A stretch of 64,000 nt of DNA from Takakia lepidozioides (Eukaryota > Streptophyta > Takakiopsida > Takakiales > Takakiaceae), in the NCBI GenBank assembly GCA_030704615.1, contig CM060731.1, positions 31,496,001-31,560,000 on the forward strand, in the 5' to 3' direction. The notes under the pieces were generated by a model that did not search any database, was not told the origin of the DNA, and was given only the letters and a program-made list of their open reading frames with translations. Shown in pieces: positions 1 to 11,769 of this stretch. Position 1 is the stretch's first letter. Each line of letters opens with the position of its first letter. The translations under genes were made by a program, and so were the position numbers.

Positions 1-2012
1 CCAGACTCCTTCCCTTTGGTCTCAGCAATGGTCTCAGCTATACCCTCTGCCACTCCTGCTGCTATTCCAGCTGCTACAGCCTCAGCTATACTCCAATGTA
101 CACCATTTGCAAAACACCCCAATAAATTCATTTGTAGCTCCTTGGAAATCAAATCTGCTTGCTTGCTCGGTAAACTGCAGGACTCCACCAACTCCTCCTG
201 TACTTTCGTGGAACTGCTGGGTCGAATATCCTCTCCCCCTGGCGTCTTGGCTAAACTGTCAGATGCAACCTCTCCTGCCTTTACTAGACTGGTGGTCGCC
301 AGTGACAATGTCTCTGACACCTTCACTAAGCTGGCAGCATTTATTAAATCCTCCCCAGCACCAGTTGGGAGACCAGGGGCCATTATCTTATCAGTAGCCA
401 TGAATAATCCCTCACTATCACAATCCACCTCCATTTTGTCACTTTTCGCTATGTTGTGCATCGCCGCCATAGGTTCTTCTGTATCATTCATCAAGCATCA
501 AGCTGAGACCAAAGGATGCGTTATGACCAAAGGATGGATAAGAATCCCAATGAGGGACAATAAATAGGGCTGTCAGGGGATTTGAGATATATTGTGCATT
601 ATACCTTTGCAAAAGTCCCTGCAGCTCCACCGCACAGCAGGAGGAATGGAACCCTCAAGAAAACATGTTGAGCTACTTCGTTCCGTTGACACAAATTTTG
701 GGTAGATTTCATTTGTCACTACTGAGCACCTCAGCTTATGTCCCAGGCTATGCAAAGATACATCTCCAGTTTCTACCTTAATTTGAGCTTCCAGATCTTT
801 GACACTGTGAAACTCAGATCGCCCCACTGGCAGGCATGGTGAAGTCGTATCAACCCTTTGAACCATGTGACATTTTCCCCTCCATATGAGCTAATACATC
901 ACTGATTCCAGGGTAACGCACACTACTTGGCTGCAAAATTATAAATGACAACACAGCCAAGCCCCAAGTTCTACTCCACGGTCCATACAAGAAGGGTAGA
1001 ATACTCCAGCGGTTCACTGTGTTGTCAAAACCATTCAGATTGGACTTTGGCTTATGACGGTGGATATCACAAACAAACACCCACTTATGAAGAACTTATG
1101 AACTCTCAGAATATGAACATGAACAGCACAGATGTTCATTGACCTACATGCTTGCAACCTGTATGTGACACTGAACACCGGCTTGTTGGTACGCCTAGAG
1201 CTTCCTGCATCACATCCAACACTGAACTTCTGCAATGGAACCCCACAAAAATCCTATGCCAGGAGACAGAGAGGGAGGAAAAAGAAAATTTACTACGTCC
1301 AGAGGAGCAACACGAAAATTTGCATGAAAAATATGAAAAGGTGTACCATTGAATGGAAAATCCATATCGATCAGCACAGCCCCTTCTTGGTTTGATCCGT
1401 CAAGGGCTTCACCCTTTGACAAACCCTTCACTTGCTCCAAGATGCTCTCTGCTACAGCTGTACTTTGCACAACTCCGGTCTGCACTACATCCCCAGCTTG
1501 CCTGGCTTCAACTTGTGTCTGCAGAGATTCAAGTCATAAAACGACTGAACTATAATAGGCTTGCCTCAGCTATTACTAATTTCACTCTTTTCAATACCTT
1601 TTGCAAGGGGGTTATACTCCACATCCCTATTAGGCCAGCATCAATACTTAGAAATCTGGAATCTCTGCCCAAAAAAAAATTGGTCTCCTTAAGCAGCAGT
1701 AGCAAATTCAGGAAAACGAAAATCCATCTTTACCAGAGGAAGATTTCTCTCGCCTTCTGCGTTTGTAATACCAGATTGAGTAACCTCCTCATCCTCTTTT
1801 CTGGCCATAACATCCAAGGTCCCAGTGACTGCTATACTTGTTCCTTCCACAACTACTTCATCTGCCACGCTCTCTGCTCCATTCAGACCATCCAGAGCTC
1901 CGTGAACATAATCAATATCACCGCCATATGTAGCATTCAAGGCGTCCAAAGCTGCGAACTCTGACACATTGCCCCAAGTGACACCTCCCTGGACAACATT
2001 CACTGTTTCCAT
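1..2012 (-). CDS. Hypothetical acidic protein, multi-exon, partial at left edge
   Basis: The gene runs right to left and its 3' end lies outside the window. Exon 1 starts at ATG 2012 and ends at 1734 (donor GTAAAG). Exon 2 runs from 1518 (acceptor CTGCAG) to about 1335. Exon 3 covers roughly 866-605, with a good donor (AAG then GTATAA) but an uncertain 5' edge. Exon 4 starts at 478 after ACAG and stays open to base 1. Phases agree for the exon 1/2 and 3/4 joints. The product is acidic and Ala/Val/Glu-rich; its end contains an alternating IA/VAEG/IAET helix-like stretch. I recognise no domain, catalytic motif or membrane segment. It could be a host gene or a domesticated fragment. The splice model is my inference. 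Confidence 0.5.
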
Positions 2013-2713
2013 TCCTCACCACCAGTGCTTCAATTGTCTCCCTCTTTCCCCTAATGAGCTAGATGTGGATGCCGAGTGACCAAAAGCAGGAAAAAATAAG
2101 AGTTGCACTCTACTAAAATCCTGGAAGAACGACTTGATGCAAAACTCATCTTTCAGAGGCAGACCCTGAGACACGGGGGAATAAAGACAGTTCTAGCACT
2201 AACCCCCCCTCCTGCTTCTACGTTGATGATAATCGAAGCTCGAGGATCGATTCAAGGAAAGTCGACGATGCAGGCTCGTCCTCCTCCAACCGTATGGCAA
2301 TGCAACTTCCGACGCCTCACCAGTTGAAGAACACTTCAACCCAAATTTGGGACACGGCAAAGATAATACAAATTCCCGTCCAAGACAGTCAGAGAACATC
2401 GGCAAGAAAAACACCGCTCAGCCACAATTGCACATCACTGACTGACTGTTCACGTCAGCGCCAATGGCATCAAACGAAAGCAGGCGAATCGTGCACCTTC
2501 TCTTCTCCCTCAATTGACCGTGGACAAGAATGACCAAAGCAGGCAAGGTACAAGCTCCGATCAGCCCGAATTTTCCTACACTTCCAGTTCAGGTAGGTGG
2601 ACAGGAAAACACCTACCGACTTGTCTGTCAACAGAAGCACACGGGGGGGAACAGGAACACCTCCATTCTCGCCCTGCACCACGCCACCTCCCCCCCTCCC
2701 TCCACACTACCTT

Positions 2714-2739
2714 CTCGTCGTCGTCGTCGTCATCGTCGT
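2714..2739. repeat. TCG trinucleotide microsatellite
   Basis: A run of TCG/CGT units with one interruption (CAT). It lies about 700 bp upstream of the minus-strand start at 2012, so it may be part of that gene's 5' flank. Confidence 0.8.
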
Positions 2740-2749
2740 CTTCTCTAAC

Positions 2750-3880
2750 GTGTGTTATATAACTTATATTCCACTAAACAGGTTATTATTTTATTTTTAT
2801 TTTTATTTTTTTGGTTTCGAGGGAAACACCAGCCCCAGCAACTGGCCCGGGAAAATGAACTCCCTTTCTGAGCTATAGAGGCATTGAAGGGGCAGAGCCA
2901 CAGCGCTAAAGCAGAGAGACAGATGACAGGGGTTTGAACCCCAGACCCACAGGCCAACACACGTAGTGGAAGAGTTTTTTTTCTTTGTTTCTCGTAAGAA
3001 AAAAATCGTAATTCATATATAAAAGAAAAGAGGATAAGCCTTACGGTTTAACTTTTTCTCCTCAATTAAAAAACCATCAATTGTTTTTTATGTTTCTATT
3101 AAATACCTATATTTGGCAATAGACTTCGAGATGAAAAGTCTTTTTTTCTTCATTTTTTTGAAAGAAAGGGAGCGGAACCTGATAATAAAATTATAGGACG
3201 AGGAAAAAATAACCTTGTATGGGGCCATGAGGCAATACAATCGTGGGGAACCTCCCAGAAAAAGTCTTGAGGTTTTGATATTTACAAAGGATGTTTACTA
3301 AAAGAAATTGCCATATTGGATCCTGTCAAGTAATGTATTGGGTCGTACCGTCGTATGGGTCTCTAGGGGTTTATTGTTGGCTCCGTGTCAAAAATTGCAT
3401 CCTGTTGTGCCTTCCCCAAATATTATATCTTCTCCTTTGCTGAAAACTACTTTTATGAGGTGCCTTCTCCAGGTAACACCTCCCTCAGGTAACATCTCTG
3501 TTATTGAACAATTTATGGAAAACAAATGGATGAATTTTCATAATATGGGTGAAAGTAGATTCCACCATTCACAACGATTGGCCACTTGTTTCTTCCCCTC
3601 TAATCAGTAAAATGTAAGCTTCTTACACAAAAACCATTGAGACATAGGGAGCACGTAAATCAAGTGCATCTTTCCAATCTCCACCAAAATCAAATTTATT
3701 GCATATAACATGTGTTTTTCCATCATTTTCCCTTGTGTTCTCCATGGAAGATAATAGGAATAATGTAAGAACTTAATGCACACGTGCAACCTCTGACAGA
3801 TGGTATGCGGGTTTCCGGCATGTCAAATCTTCCCCACCCTCTCTTGAGAGTGACATGGACTTGAAGGAGTGTCAACTCCA
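2750..3880. other. Non-coding, AT-rich, nothing recognised
   Basis: AT-rich sequence with T and A runs (for example around 2789-2812 and 3141-3160). The open frames are short and without family signatures. The stretch 2880-2960 contains a tRNA B-box-like word but no convincing A box. Confidence 0.5.
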
Positions 3881-3884
3881 ACTT

Positions 3885-4145
3885 GGGGTTACACGACGAG
3901 GTGTGTAACTCCACTTGAGGTTACATCAGGTTACACGACGAGGTGTGCACCTCCACTCGGGGTTACACAGAATGGAGTGTAACTCCACTTGGGGTTACAT
4001 CGGGTTACACGACGAGGTGTTAACTCCACTCGGGGTTACACAGAATGGAGTGTAACTCCACTAGGGGTTACATCGGGTTACACGACGAGGTATTAACTCC
4101 ACTCGGGGTTACACAGAATGGAGTGTAACTACACTCCAGTCGGTG
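3885..4145. repeat. Tandem repeat of about 74 bp, roughly 3.3 copies
   Basis: The word ACACGACGAGG recurs at about 3891, 3933, 4007 and 4080. The full units are 73-74 bp and the first is shortened to 42 bp. Each unit carries two smaller related words (GTGTAACTCCACT and GGGGTTACA), so the array itself grew from a shorter motif. No gene overlaps it. Confidence 0.8.
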
Positions 4146-4149
4146 TAAC

Positions 4150-6630
4150 CCACACTTGGTCTCAAATTTGACTAAGTCCAAATGTGGCTAAGTATAAAAT
4201 GGACTTACATGAGAAATTGGGGAGGTTTACACCAACCCGGATTACACTACAAGAGCCTCCCATCAAGAATCAAACCCTGAACATTGCCGCCTGCAATGCT
4301 ATCACCGTACCATCACGCCACCCACCACAGCTTGCAACCTATCCGGCTTCTGAAATATTTAATAGTGAAACCGAGTTAGGAGGGGGTGGGGAGGATTTGA
4401 CCGGGCCCCCGCCGGAGGAGCCCAGGTTGCAGGAATCCGGTGAAAGTACTGTCAGATCGCACGCGTCCATTAAGTTTTTACATTATTCCTATTGTCTTTC
4501 GTTTTTCATTGACAGCTCTATCCATTTGTTTGTTATCAATTGACGGGCAGCCTCAGCAAGTTGCTAGGGGATTGAGGGTGGCCTCAAGAGCGTGTTGTAA
4601 TATAATCTACTCTAGGCTAACAACAGTTAAACCCGCACTTTTTTTTAAAACTAGACTATCATTCTATCACCGTCCTGTTTTCAACCGACCCTTTTTTTTT
4701 TTTTTTAATACAGGAACAGGGGCCGAGGCCCTGGTTAAACTTATTAGAATTATTGAAGGGAAAAAAATTAAAACCCTTGATGCCCGTAGGCTGCCATTAG
4801 GCTTGAACACACGGCATACCGTGACGGATGATCCGACGAACAATAGATCGAAGATGGACTAGATCAGTAGGAGGGAAGTGTGAAATGTGAAATCGTGTAG
4901 ATGCCTAGACCCGAGCATTCTATCTTTAGAAAAGGTTGGTCACGTCAGATTTGTCAAACTCAGGGGAAGCTGAAGAGGAGGGATCTGTGCCGTTGCCATT
5001 GGTAGGGGATATCCCAAATTAGAATATGGATGCAGAGCAATGACATGAGGAGATACTTTCTAGTAGAAAGTTATCTAAATTAACCGTTTTTTCATTTTGT
5101 GATACTTGAAATTCCAACTTGAAAAAAAAATTCCAACATAGCAAAGTTATCTGTAATAATTAGATATTCAAAAGTGACACAAAATATTCTAACCTTTTGG
5201 AAGAATATTTGGATTCTGTTTATGCGAACAATATAACCCTATTACTGCGGATTAGTGTTAACCTGAGCACTTCTCACAACTCTGCTCACTCCATACCCCT
5301 AAGTTTAGTTTCAGTATCATATCCGGATAAAATCTTTGTTTGCGAAAGCTATTTAGAAATTGAATGTATTCACAAAGTTTAGCAATATCCCACTATTTCT
5401 ATGGCGAAATTTATTTGGATAATGTTTTTTTTTAATATCTGTAACAATATACTAGAGATTGCGGCAATGGAATGTATTTATAAAGTTTGACCCCACTCCA
5501 CATCCATCATCTATGTTTTTGATCTAAATCAATGATTACCATCTCCTGATTTCATTTGCCCAAGCTACCAATTTAATTGATGGGAAACAAAAACTATAAT
5601 GTAAAATAGCCGCATTTTTCTCCTTGAAAATTTGAAACCAATTTGGTGACAAAAAAAATGTCCGGGTGGGGGGGGATTTTTCACAATTATGCTATTGAAT
5701 ATGGGAGAATTTTCAGAAGGGCTTATTAATCAGTGTGTACTATGACTCACACCCGGCCACCGGAGGGATTTGGAATTTTAATTTTTGGATAGCCTCAATT
5801 GGAGGAACTATCTATTTTTTAGACTTCATGTTATGGATCGGGCAGTTTCAAACCCCCAAGAACATCTACAAAGCAGCTCCAAGCCAAGTATGGTCTTTTT
5901 CTTCATTTGCGGTGCAAACTTGGTTTGTTTTTCTTCTGAAAAATGGATGGAGGCCCGAAATTACATTGTAGGAGGTGGAAAAGATAACTGCCGATTTAGC
6001 ATTCCTCACAGATTAGGAATATGTGGAAGAAACACTCCACAAAAATCAAACATCAAACAACGCCTCAATCGGTTGGTCAAAGCAAGCAATCATGATCCAT
6101 GTTTTCTAAAACTATTGTTTTTTAAAAGAAGCAATCCCCACTAAAATTATAATTTCTGCCAACTTTCACAAGTGAAATGGGCTCAATTTTGGTGTGTGTA
6201 TGCAAGCCTATATCAGCTAGACAGCAACATGTTTGATTCAGTTTTATATGAGTATTGGTTGGTGGATAACCTCAGTTTACTAGACAGAGGTAATAAATTT
6301 TAGGTGTCAAAAAATGAACTATGTAAGCAGCTAAGGGTTAATTTATCATCAAGGGGCCATGTAATGCACTATTTATTACAGTTTTTTGTTTTTTTTTAAT
6401 TTATTTAAATTTAAATTTATTTGCACTAGTTTTTAGTCTTTTACTCTAATGCATTATTCTCTGTTGGTTCCATCGTCTACCTCTCTCGACAATCCTTGCA
6501 TTTGATCCGGCAAAGTGGACTTCGAACGGCCTCCATTTTTTCAACTACGTCTCAGCTAAGCAGCTTGGATATTCTGCCAACTTGCTTTCTCTCGTCCTAA
6601 ATTGCAAAAAACTGGAATCATTAATTGTAA
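4150..6630. other. Intergenic, no gene recognised
   Basis: Several open frames of 60-140 codons lie here on the plus strand, but none has a recognisable domain, biased composition typical of coding DNA, or a supported splice structure. Poly-T and A/T-rich words are frequent. I see no RNA gene or element terminus. Confidence 0.4.
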
Positions 6631-6636
6631 GGTTTT

Positions 6637-7045
6637 CTAACAGACCCCTACTATGGATTCTGGAATGATGCTTGGGCTAAGGCTAGATTTGCAAAGCATT
6701 CCACTTTCTTCTGGAAAATCCCAGAAATTTCGGAATATTATTGCTTTGACTGTTGTTTTGCTACTATTAATTGGGCCAATATTTGTTAGTTTCAAGCTAG
6801 TTGGAAAGTGGTCAACGTAAGCAACATTGATATCCACTTGTTCAATTTGTTTCAAAGGAATGTTTGGAGCACATGTGAGGTTTGGACTTGCATCCGAACA
6901 CATACATATTTGGAAATATCCTTTTAGTCGGCCTTCTGTTCCAATTTTATTTGCATAGGAAATGTCACTTTGATTTGATATATTAATGATATAAAGCGTG
7001 GGGTGTCTTATTTGCATATGTTCTAAAATCATGAGAACAAGAGAA
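6637..7045 (-). CDS. Uncharacterised open frame, possible exon
   Basis: A minus-strand open frame of about 135 codons remains after excluding the poly-F start, which is only the SINE T-tail at 7046-7065. The residue mix (four Cys, scattered Asn, Ser and Pro, no low complexity) is more protein-like than neighbouring shadows. The end includes a stretch around FWDFPEESGMLC. I recognise no family. It may be an exon of an unknown gene or chance. The apparent ATG lies in SINE sequence, so it is not a reliable start. Confidence 0.25.
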
Positions 7046-7185
7046 AAAAAAAAAAAAAAAAAAACTTCGGCCAAAGCCGGCGTAACTAAGAGTCACTTCG
7101 CCTTACGGCTACCGCCTCCTCTCGGGGGTGGGCCCTCTCTACAAAGGTGTCCGTAGGACAAGTCTATGAGTCTAAAAGAACAAGG
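7046..7185 (-). mobile_element. SINE-like element, minus strand, 3' part with poly-T tail
   Basis: Read on the minus strand, this ends with GTAGCC..GGCGAAGTGACTC, then AGTTACGC, a GGC-rich word and about 20 T. The same 3' module in the opposite orientation ends the element at 7585-7750. No Pol III A box is seen upstream, so this copy is probably 5'-truncated. A T-rich rather than A-rich 3' tail is known for the plant Au-SINE family; membership here is inference. Confidence 0.5.
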
Positions 7186-7584
7186 TACCTAGGTACCCCG
7201 GAAGCCAGCGAAGGGTTAGCTTCGAGTTTACGTTTGGTAGTAATAATGGTTGTGAGGAGCGGAGGGCTGTGAGTTGTATTGCTTTGAAACATCTATGAAT
7301 GGAGAGGATAGGGAGTTTAAAGTTATTGTATAGTGCAACGATACTGGCGTTATGAATGTCGCCTCTAGTGCCAGCCGTGATAACCGTCAAAGGACCAGCG
7401 ACCCAGCCCTTATGTCGGAGCGCAAGGATAAATGGCACATATTTTAGCCGTTTGTCTAGCGTTGAGTCAGCGGGGTATTGATCATGGCAATATGTGAACG
7501 CAAAGTAAATGGTAAGGTTCGGGGTTGGGGTGGTGGGTGGGGGGGGGGAGTTTATGGGTAGACCATGTACAAGCAAGAGTCAAC

Positions 7585-7750
7585 CAGCATGTAGCCCAGT
7601 GGTAATGGACACATATCACGTTGGATGTGGTTGTGGGTACAAACCACGGTCTGGTGTGTCATGAAGGTGTCCACCTTCCTAGCGCAGTAGCCCTTCGGGG
7701 TGAAGTGACTCCATAAGTTACGCTTCCTTCGGAAGGCGTCATTTTTTTAT
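7585..7750 (+). mobile_element. tRNA-derived SINE with A and B boxes
   Basis: An A-box-like word TAGCCCAGTGG lies at 7592-7602. A B-box-like word GGGTACAAACC lies at 7635-7645, at a spacing normal for an internal Pol III promoter. The 3' part (GTAGCCCTTCGGGGTGAAG, then AGTTACGC) matches the inverted copy at 7046-7185. The element ends in a T run that merges with the ATT-rich tail of the adjacent minus-strand LINE. Confidence 0.6.
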
Positions 7751-8561
7751 TATTTTATTATTTTATTATTTATTATTTATTATTTATTATTTTATTATTT
7801 TATTTACAAGCAAGATGTCCGGGCATAGTCTGGCTGGGCAGGTGCAGGGGGTGTGGGAGCAAGTGCAGGGGGTGTGAGAGCAGGTGCAGGGGAGTAGCCA
7901 GTGTGGGACGGTATGGTCTGGGGGTCGTTCTTGGTAAGTACCAGCGTTGATTAGTGAGAACCATCTGGTCTCGGCGCGATGTAGGAGGAGTTTATGGATA
8001 TGCCAGACTGTTTGGTTATGGCGGGTGATACGAAGCCCATGGATGATCAGGTGTGTGCATTGGCTAAGAAGGTGTGGCCAGGTGTCGCGTTCCTGATGGG
8101 TATGAGAGCAGAGGGGGCAATGCGGGGAGGAAAAAATGCGTGGCCAGAAAATGTATTTACGCTGATGTCCCATATTGTGCGTATCGGAATTTAAGCTTCT
8201 ATCTGATTTGGGCGTCAGTAGCTGCTTTGGAGTGCCAAAAGTAGTTTGAGCGTTTATTATGGAGAACTGCAGATTGTGTCCATTTCTGTATGCATATTTT
8301 AGTGTGACTAGCAGATTCCGAGGTTTGTTTATTGGCTTCTCGAGTAAGGGTTTTCAAAAGGTTGCGTATGGGTCGGGGTTCAAGGGGGTCGGGTATAGGG
8401 TGTATTAGCCAAAATGGGTGGGTATGTGCTATGTGGATGGGATCATTGGTAGGGTCGACAAGGGGTTTGTCGGCACCTTCCTGGGCAAGAAGGTCGGCAG
8501 CCTCATTCCCTGGACATATACCACTAACAGAGTGGTGTGTAAGTGATTCATACATTCCCAT
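7741..8561 (-). mobile_element. LINE 3' fragment: RNase H end, zinc finger, AATAA-type tail
   Basis: On the minus strand the order is an RNase H terminus (GNEAADLLAQEGAD, near 8510), a linker, a C-terminal zinc-finger-like module (CPLCS, then HLLSQC, near 8120-8060), and a tail that reads as AATAA/ATAA repeats at 7741-7800. These are typical of a plant LINE ORF2 C-terminus followed by its 3' tail. Two overlapping frames (8199-8561 and 7787-8173) show at least one frameshift, so this is a 5'-truncated dead copy. It appears to be the same family as the fragments at 14.4-15.5 and 28.4-33.2 kb. Confidence 0.75.
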
Positions 8562-8975
8562 ACAATTCTTCTACAATTCCCATATATTCCAAATGAATCT
8601 GCAAATCCAAATACTCTTGAAGATTCACCATTCAAAAAACAGAATAGAATCCAAGACAATAAGTGTCGGAACAGAGTCAACAAAATCCAACCATGATAAA
8701 GGGTGACATACTACATCTATACTACGTCTCCACAGGCATGCTAAAAGCCATGAACTACTTTCCTACCTTTTGGTCAGTGACAGACCATCTACCCATGCAG
8801 GTTTTTTGTAGCTATTGATCCACAGGGAATCATAGGTAACCTTATGCTTGAAATCTGGCCTTCTTGGATGAATCTGGACCCACACTCTGTCGCAGCCCTT
8901 TGCCTTGAGGGCAGGGGGTCGGGCCATGGTGGGGGCAGTGGCAACAATAGATGCGGGGGCTGAAGTAGGTCTTAG

Positions 8976-9846
8976 CACTACAACAGATCGCGATATTTAT
9001 GACTGTATATATGACTATTCTGCAGTCATAAACGGTACATATGACTTCTATGACTGTAAGTCGTGCAAACCAAGTCAATACAATGAGTACATGATGTTAC
9101 GGTCCGGATGACTACAGTCATATGAACCAAGTGATATCTCTCACTGCGGTCATATATACCATACTGCAGTCGCTGCTGCCGCGACACGTGGCGAGGCGCA
9201 ATTGATTTAAAAAAATTAAATTAAATTAAAAAACTAGAAAAATAAAAACATATGTCAAATGTCGCGTCGCACTGCATTGTGCCACGTGGCATAATGCATT
9301 TTATAATAATGAAAAAACCACATGGCAATCCATCTAGGATACCACATGCTATCCCTAACTCGCCAACTAACCCTATGACCATCTTATCCATTTGATTGTA
9401 CTTAGAGGAGTTTGAACCTGCAACCTCTTTATTATAAGAGTTATAGTTCACTACCTGTTAACCAATACACCCATTAGTCATTCATATGATCATATGGTGT
9501 TTTAATTGTATTATACACACCAAATTACAAAATCCCCAGTAGTCATCATGACTATGTAATCTCATCCATATACACTGTAGTCATGGAAATGACTATGAAT
9601 GGTGAGCTAAATCTGGTCAATTGTCGTTGACCAGCCTTCCGCCCATTCCGGAGCTATGTAGTCATACAGACGACTATTTAGATAGTCGTTCATATGACTA
9701 CAGTCGTATGAATGACTGCGGGAGGTCAATTTCATATAAAAACATGGTGCAGTCATGGTCAAAGTCATGAAAACCATAACTACCACGGTTTGGCAGTCAT
9801 AACTACCGCGGTTTGGCAGTCATAACTACCGCGATCTGTTGTAGTG
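8976..9846 (+). mobile_element. Non-autonomous CACTA (En/Spm-type) element, complete, TSD TAG
   Basis: The left end is CACTACAACAGATCGCG and the right end is its inverse, CGCGATCTGTTGTAGTG. The 3-bp target duplication TAG lies at 8973-8975 and 9847-9849. At 871 bp it is too short for a transposase and none is seen. It is filled with short ATGACT/AGTCAT words in both orientations, as expected of subterminal transposase-binding repeats. It sits inside the LTR-like fragment, whose halves rejoin exactly when it is removed. A second, inverted and truncated copy lies at 30748-31443. Confidence 0.9.
9395..9482 (-). other. tRNA-like segment inside the CACTA element
   Basis: Read on the minus strand, an A-box-like TTGGTTAACAGG is followed by an anticodon-arm-like hairpin (CTCTT/AAGAG) and a B-box GGTTCAAACTCC, about 74 nt in all. 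The acceptor stem pairs poorly, so this is a tRNA relic or mimic rather than a working tRNA gene. The equivalent in the second copy is at 31099-31172. Confidence 0.4.
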
Positions 9847-10052
9847 TAGTGGGGGTGGCATAGGACTCACTATGGGGCGGAAACCTTGTGGTGGGAGTCG
9901 TGGGGAGTCTTGGGACTCATCACGGCCCAATGGGGCCGTGGTGGGTGGGCCAAGACTCACCGCGACTCATCACAGGGAGTCGAGGGTTTTCGTGGTGGTT
10001 CGCCATAAAATGGCAGGATTGTTTATGAAACCCCCGCGGACAGTCACAAAAG

Positions 10053-10060
10053 TATATATA
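10053..10060 (+). promoter_or_regulatory. TATA box in LTR-like copy 1
   Basis: TATATATA within AGTATATATAGGGAGTAG, conserved at the same relative place in the second copy (17007-17014). A probable Pol II start of the parent element. Confidence 0.5.
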
Positions 10061-10669
10061 GGGAGTAGTAACCCCAAGAACGGTGCAAGTCCGTTGGTGA
10101 CCAAAAACTAGTGAGTAAGCGTGCGAGCCGGAAAGCGACCAAGGTGTGGGGAGCTGTTCCGGACTGCCAACAACCAAAGGGAATTTCCACTAGGCCCAAA
10201 TTGAGAGAGGGTCTTGTGGAGGAGCAAATGGGGACCGTTATGTCTCAGTGAGCAGCCGAAGCTCCGAGTTGGCCCGGCGGCCAGTTTGGGAGTTAGGCGC
10301 GCGCATCAAAGCGAGTAACTATGACTTGAAAGGGAGTTTACCGAAGTGAGGTGCGCAACACACTCTATCTCTGCTCCTTCAGCTATCCATGCCTCTGCAC
10401 AAATCATGCATTCATCCTTGGCTTGCTGCTAGCAGCTGACAATGACAGCCTAGAGTTGTTCCAGCAAACACCCCAACCCTACTTATCACATTAGTTCTTA
10501 TGCTCAATTGCATTTGCTACTCTCTATAATCCAACAGGCATTCACCTTCATGCCTCCATTGTCCCACCATTGGCTGGGGTCAGAAAAGTATTCATTCCAC
10601 AACTTCTCCTCATCTCTGTTACCTGTTTCTAGATACTTTCTTGTTGTCACGTTGGCAGTATCATGTCAG

Positions 10670-11765
10670 TCACTCCAAAGAAGATAGGCCCATTTGAGTA
10701 CTTGTACATCTGGAAACTTGAATGACAAGTGCAGATCTATTGCGGGCCAGATCAAAACCCCTTGTAAATGTTTATGTGAATGTTTATGGACATAGAGGCT
10801 ACATATCTTCATCACCCTACTTGTAACAGATCCATCCACCAAAACTGGAGCAGTTGGCAAGAAGATATGCCCATTTAAGTACCTACACGTCCGGAAACTT
10901 GAACAACAAGTGCAAATCTGTTGGGGGCCAGACCACAACCCCTTAAAAACTCCAAAGCTATGGAGACCACCATATATTTATCACACTAGTTGTTAGAAAT
11001 GTGCCAAGTCATAACACTCCACAAATGGCAAGAAAATAGGCCTATCAAAGTAGCTGAACGTCCGGAAACTTGAACAACAAGTGCAGATCTATTGGGGGCC
11101 AGACCACAACCCCTTAAGAAAATTCAGATCTTAGTAGGTCACCCTACAAGTACAGATCTGTTGGGGGCCAAACCAAAACCCCTGAAGAAAATTCAGAGCT
11201 CAAGAGGTCACCATAACTTAATGACATTAGTTGTTAAAAATGTTTCAAACCATAGCACATCACAATTGGAGCAATTGGCAAGGAGATAGGCCCATCTGAG
11301 TACCTGAACGTCCGAAAACTTTAACAACAAGTGCAGATCTGTTGGGGGCCAGACCACAACCCCTTAAGAAAATTCAGAGCTCAGGAGGCCACCATAACTT
11401 GATCAAAATAGTTGCTAGAAATATTTCAAGCCATAGCACACCACAATTGGAGCAATTGGCAAGAAGAGAGGCCCATTTGAATACCTGAACGTCCGGAAAC
11501 GTGAACAACAAGTGCAGATCTGCTGGGGGCCAGACCACAACCCCTTAAGGAATTCCAAAGCTCTGAAGGCAACCATATGTTGATCACAATAGTTATTAGA
11601 AATGTGCCCAGCCATAGCACACCACAAATGGAGGAATTGGCAAGAAGATATGCCCATCAAAGTAGCTGAATGTCTGGAAACTTGAACAACAAGTGCAGCT
11701 TTATTGGGGGCCAGACCACAACCCCTTGAAAATCTTTATGGCTCTGAAGGATAGTATATCTTTAT
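10670..11765. repeat. Tandem array of about 182-bp units
   Basis: The landmark CCAGACCACAACCCCTTAA recurs at about 10757, 10940, 11112, 11180, 11360, 11543 and 11725. Spacings are 172-183 bp except for one 68-bp partial unit. Each unit contains GGCAAGAAGATAGGCCCAT and a GTCCGGAAACTTGAACAAC word. The array directly abuts the PPR pseudogene on its 3' side (minus strand), and parts of the unit resemble PPR coding sequence, so it may have arisen by duplication from the decayed gene. A unit near 180 bp is also a common plant satellite size. Confidence 0.8.
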
Positions 11766-11769
11766 CACC

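Larger units (their letters stand above)
8893..10352 (+). mobile_element. LTR-like fragment, copy 1, interrupted by a CACTA element
   Basis: The segments 8893-8975 and 9847-10352 together match 16590-17310 at high identity. Shared landmarks include the GGCAGGGGGTCGG word, CACCGCGACTCATCAC, a TATATATA box, and GAGCAGCCGAAGCTCC. The TATA box followed by a conserved block suggests U3-R-U5 of an LTR or its leader, but no TG..CA ends are visible, so an internal fragment is possible. The copies diverge abruptly near 10352. Confidence 0.6.

Noticed and set aside
16-567. 183-codon plus-strand open frame at the left edge
   Set aside because: It is the Ser/Pro-rich shadow of the Ala/Glu-rich minus-strand exon covering 478-1.
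1353-1964. 203-codon plus-strand open frame
   Set aside because: It is antisense to exons 1 and 2 of the minus-strand gene, which has consistent splice phases and a more protein-like composition.
2860-2960. Possible tRNA or SINE with a GGTTTGAACC-like B box
   Set aside because: No A box at a proper distance in either orientation and no cloverleaf; a single B-box-like word is common by chance.
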